A stretch of 64,000 bases of DNA. Origin: UBA10348 sp002469915 (lineage in GTDB: Bacteria; Bacteroidota; Rhodothermia; Rhodothermales; UBA10348). Positions 62,452-64,000 of this stretch are shown here, one piece after another (the stretch's first letter is position 1; each line of letters opens with the position of its first letter). A program made the position numbers and the translations under genes. The notes beneath the pieces were generated by a model, which did not search any database, was not told where the DNA came from, and was given only the letters and a program-made list of their open reading frames with translations. The stretch is taken from NCBI GenBank assembly GCA_029249345.1, contig JAQWHM010000001.1, positions 62,001 to 126,000 of the forward strand, written 5' to 3'.

Positions 62452-63804
62452 TTATCGTCGCTCAAACAGCCGTTCAGCTTTCGAAATGGATTCTGGTAGT
62501 ACAAAAACATACACACGGTCTCCAGCTTCTATCTGAGTCAGTCCCGTTGCGATTTCAACATTCTTGCCTCGAATAAGCGCTGCAATAAGCACCCCGCGCG
62601 GCATCGACACGTTCATGAGCATGTCTTGGGTAATCGCAGCGTTTTGATTGGCTTCGATTTCCAAGATCTCCGCATCCAGACCGTGAACCGAGGCTACACT
62701 TTTAACGTGTTTACCCCTCAGAAATCGCATAATTTCTCTAGAAACGGCCAGTTTTTTATTAACGGCCGCATCCAACCCAATGGATTGGGAAATGGGAATG
62801 TAGGCCCCTTTAGAAAGCAGTCCCACTGTTTTTCGAACTTGAAGATGCTTGGCCAGCAAACAGGTCACTAAGTTAGATTCTTCGTCGTTCGTGACCGCGA
62901 CAAAAGCATCCATGTCTGATAATCCTTCGGTTACGAGCAAATCGATGTCCGTATGCTCGCCGTGGATCACGAGAACAGATCCCAGCAGCTCGGCCAGCTC
63001 TTCTGCCCTTTGCCGATCTGAAACAATTAACTTAATACTCTTATGCTTTTCCTGACTCAGCTGAAAGGCCACTTTGGCGCCGATCTCTGATCCACCGAGA
63101 ATCATGACATTCTCGATCCGCCTATCGGATTTCCCAAGAAGCGTTAATACGGGTGGAATCGACTTAGGTCGTCCCAAAATGAAAACCTGATCGTTTTTCC
63201 GTAGGCGTTCATCTCCGGTAGGTAGAATAGTCCGAATACCTCGGGCGAGGGCCATTATTCTAAACTGGGGGGCATTTTGACCTGAACTCAAATCCTGAAT
63301 GCTTCTTCCAATGGCCGGGCTGTCTGGATCCAATCGCAGACCTACAAGGTGGAGTCTATCGTCAGCTAACATGATCACATCGGTGGCACTTGCCCGGCGT
63401 ATGAGCCTGATGACTTCATTTGCTGCACTTTCCTCGGGATGAATGACCAGATCGATGCCAAAGTCTTCCGTATTCAAGACCGCTTGCGTGTTAGACAACT
63501 CATCAGAGCGAACCCTGGCTACGGTAGTTGGCACGCCCAACCGATCGGCCAACATGCAGGCGATAATGTTTACCTCATCGATGGCCGTGACAGCAATCAG
63601 CATGCGTGCATCCCGAATGCCCGCCTGCTCCAATGTATTCGTGGATGTCGCGTTTCCCACGATCGTCATGACATCGAGTTTATCATTTACATGAGACAAA
63701 GACTCTGCATCGATATCTATCACAACGACATCATGCTCGGCGTGCGACAACAATTTCGCTACGTCGAACCCTACTACTCCCGCACCGACAACAATTGCAT
63801 TCAT
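62452..63804 (-). CDS. trkA: Trk system potassium transporter regulatory subunit TrkA
   Basis: This protein has 450 residues and two RCK_N-RCK_C tandem halves. The first Rossmann motif is VVGAGVVGFDVAKLLSHAEH, with the acidic end VIDIDAE. The second is MILGGSEIGAKVAFQLS. RCK_C domains are about 140-220 and 370-450. The arrangement is the four-domain TrkA of E. coli. It is the first gene of the trkA-trkH unit. Confidence 0.95.
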   Translation of the reverse strand: MNAIVVGAGVVGFDVAKLLSHAEHDVVVIDIDAESLSHVNDKLDVMTIVGNATSTNTLEQAGIRDARMLIAVTAIDEVNIIACMLADRLGVPTTVARVRSDELSNTQAVLNTEDFGIDLVIHPEESAANEVIRLIRRASATDVIMLADDRLHLVGLRLDPDSPAIGRSIQDLSSGQNAPQFRIMALARGIRTILPTGDERLRKNDQVFILGRPKSIPPVLTLLGKSDRRIENVMILGGSEIGAKVAFQLSQEKHKSIKLIVSDRQRAEELAELLGSVLVIHGEHTDIDLLVTEGLSDMDAFVAVTNDEESNLVTCLLAKHLQVRKTVGLLSKGAYIPISQSIGLDAAVNKKLAVSREIMRFLRGKHVKSVASVHGLDAEILEIEANQNAAITQDMLMNVSMPRGVLIAALIRGKNVEIATGLTQIEAGDRVYVFVLPESISKAERLFERR

Positions 63805-63827
63805 ATCTACTGGTTATCCTTTTCGAG

Positions 63828-64000
63828 TTATACCGGCCAGGACTGCAAATTCCAGGCTTGATCCCAGAACATCCATTCATATCGGACACTCAAATCAAAG
63901 CCATGCATAGCTTTTGTTTTTACCTCACTTCCCACACCTTCTGCAATGCGCTCCATATGCGCTAACAACTCATTGGTGTACGTGATAAACACGGGATCGG
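63828..64000 (-). CDS. TenA-like protein, C-terminus only (cut by window edge)
   Basis: The visible 56 residues end the gene: TYTNELLAHMERIAEGVGSE, then FDLSVRYEWMFWDQAWNLQS and WPV before TAA. The pattern RYExxFWxxAW near the C-terminus is typical of TenA/thiaminase II proteins, which salvage or hydrolyse thiamine pyrimidines. It ends 23 bases before the trkA start on the same strand. Most of the protein is outside the window, so the assignment is provisional. Confidence 0.7.
   Translation of the reverse strand, partial: DPVFITYTNELLAHMERIAEGVGSEVKTKAMHGFDLSVRYEWMFWDQAWNLQSWPV

Overview
The window looks like chromosomal DNA of a free-living, probably marine member of the Bacteroidota/Rhodothermota/Balneolota group. 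The evidence is family content. There is a type IX secretion plug protein (45210-46487), two secreted proteins with C-terminal T9SS-like sorting domains (14854-15699 and 27547-30837), a TonB receptor with an N-terminal carboxypeptidase-regulatory-like domain, BshA (bacillithiol), DUF2723 and DUF3078 proteins, a 57-residue histone H1-like protein, and an OmpP1/FadL porin. Many genes use TTG or GTG starts and few have a convincing Shine-Dalgarno sequence. No rRNA, tRNA, CRISPR array, insertion sequence or phage gene was found.

Layout. 1-4.7 kb: the 3'-truncated end of rsmD, a PilM-like and a pseudopilin-like protein, pdxJ, era, and pdxB convergent with era. 5-9.7 kb: a SleB-type wall hydrolase, a small beta-barrel protein, bshA, a kinase-like protein and an MBL-fold hydrolase. 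9.7-17.9 kb: an LptF/LptG permease, rsmI, a DUF2723 membrane protein, a CXXCH-containing T9SS cargo, a lipoprotein, rsfS, a LytR_C protein and a Gly/Tyr-rich secreted protein. 18-26 kb: tsaD, chorismate mutase and mltG as a tight cluster, then a membrane protein, a FadL-type porin, a low-complexity lipoprotein and proS. 26-36 kb: two sulfatases, a multidomain GH81 beta-1,3-glucanase, a PAP2-like protein and a TonB receptor, a likely polysaccharide-use locus without an obvious SusD. 36-39.3 kb: an AT-richer patch with an exported TPR-CHAT protease-like protein split by a +1 frameshift. 39.3-47.7 kb: MFS transporter, M28 peptidase with a displaced start, HEXXH metalloprotease, T9SS plug protein, DUF3078 protein and the H1-like protein. 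48.5-64 kb: dnaE, yidD, moaB, a minus-strand envelope-stress/efflux operon (Spy-like, ECF sigma factor, putative anti-sigma, second small envelope protein, MacA, ABC ATPase, ABC permease), cysS, an HhH-GPD protein, trkH-trkA and the end of a TenA-like gene.

How the genes work together. Much of the window is housekeeping: ribosome biogenesis (rsmD, era, rsmI, rsfS), tRNA charging or modification (proS, cysS, tsaD), vitamin B6 (pdxJ, pdxB), wall turnover (mltG, SleB-like) and potassium uptake. The accessory content is cell-surface biology: T9SS cargo plus plug, lipoprotein sulfatases with GH81 and a TonB receptor, and a sigma/anti-sigma-controlled MacAB-type pump. The most unusual items are two likely single-base frame disruptions (36.6 kb and 42.35 kb), a stopped coding remnant at 31 kb, a terminator-like hairpin in the tsaD leader, and several convergent gene pairs that share stop-codon bases.
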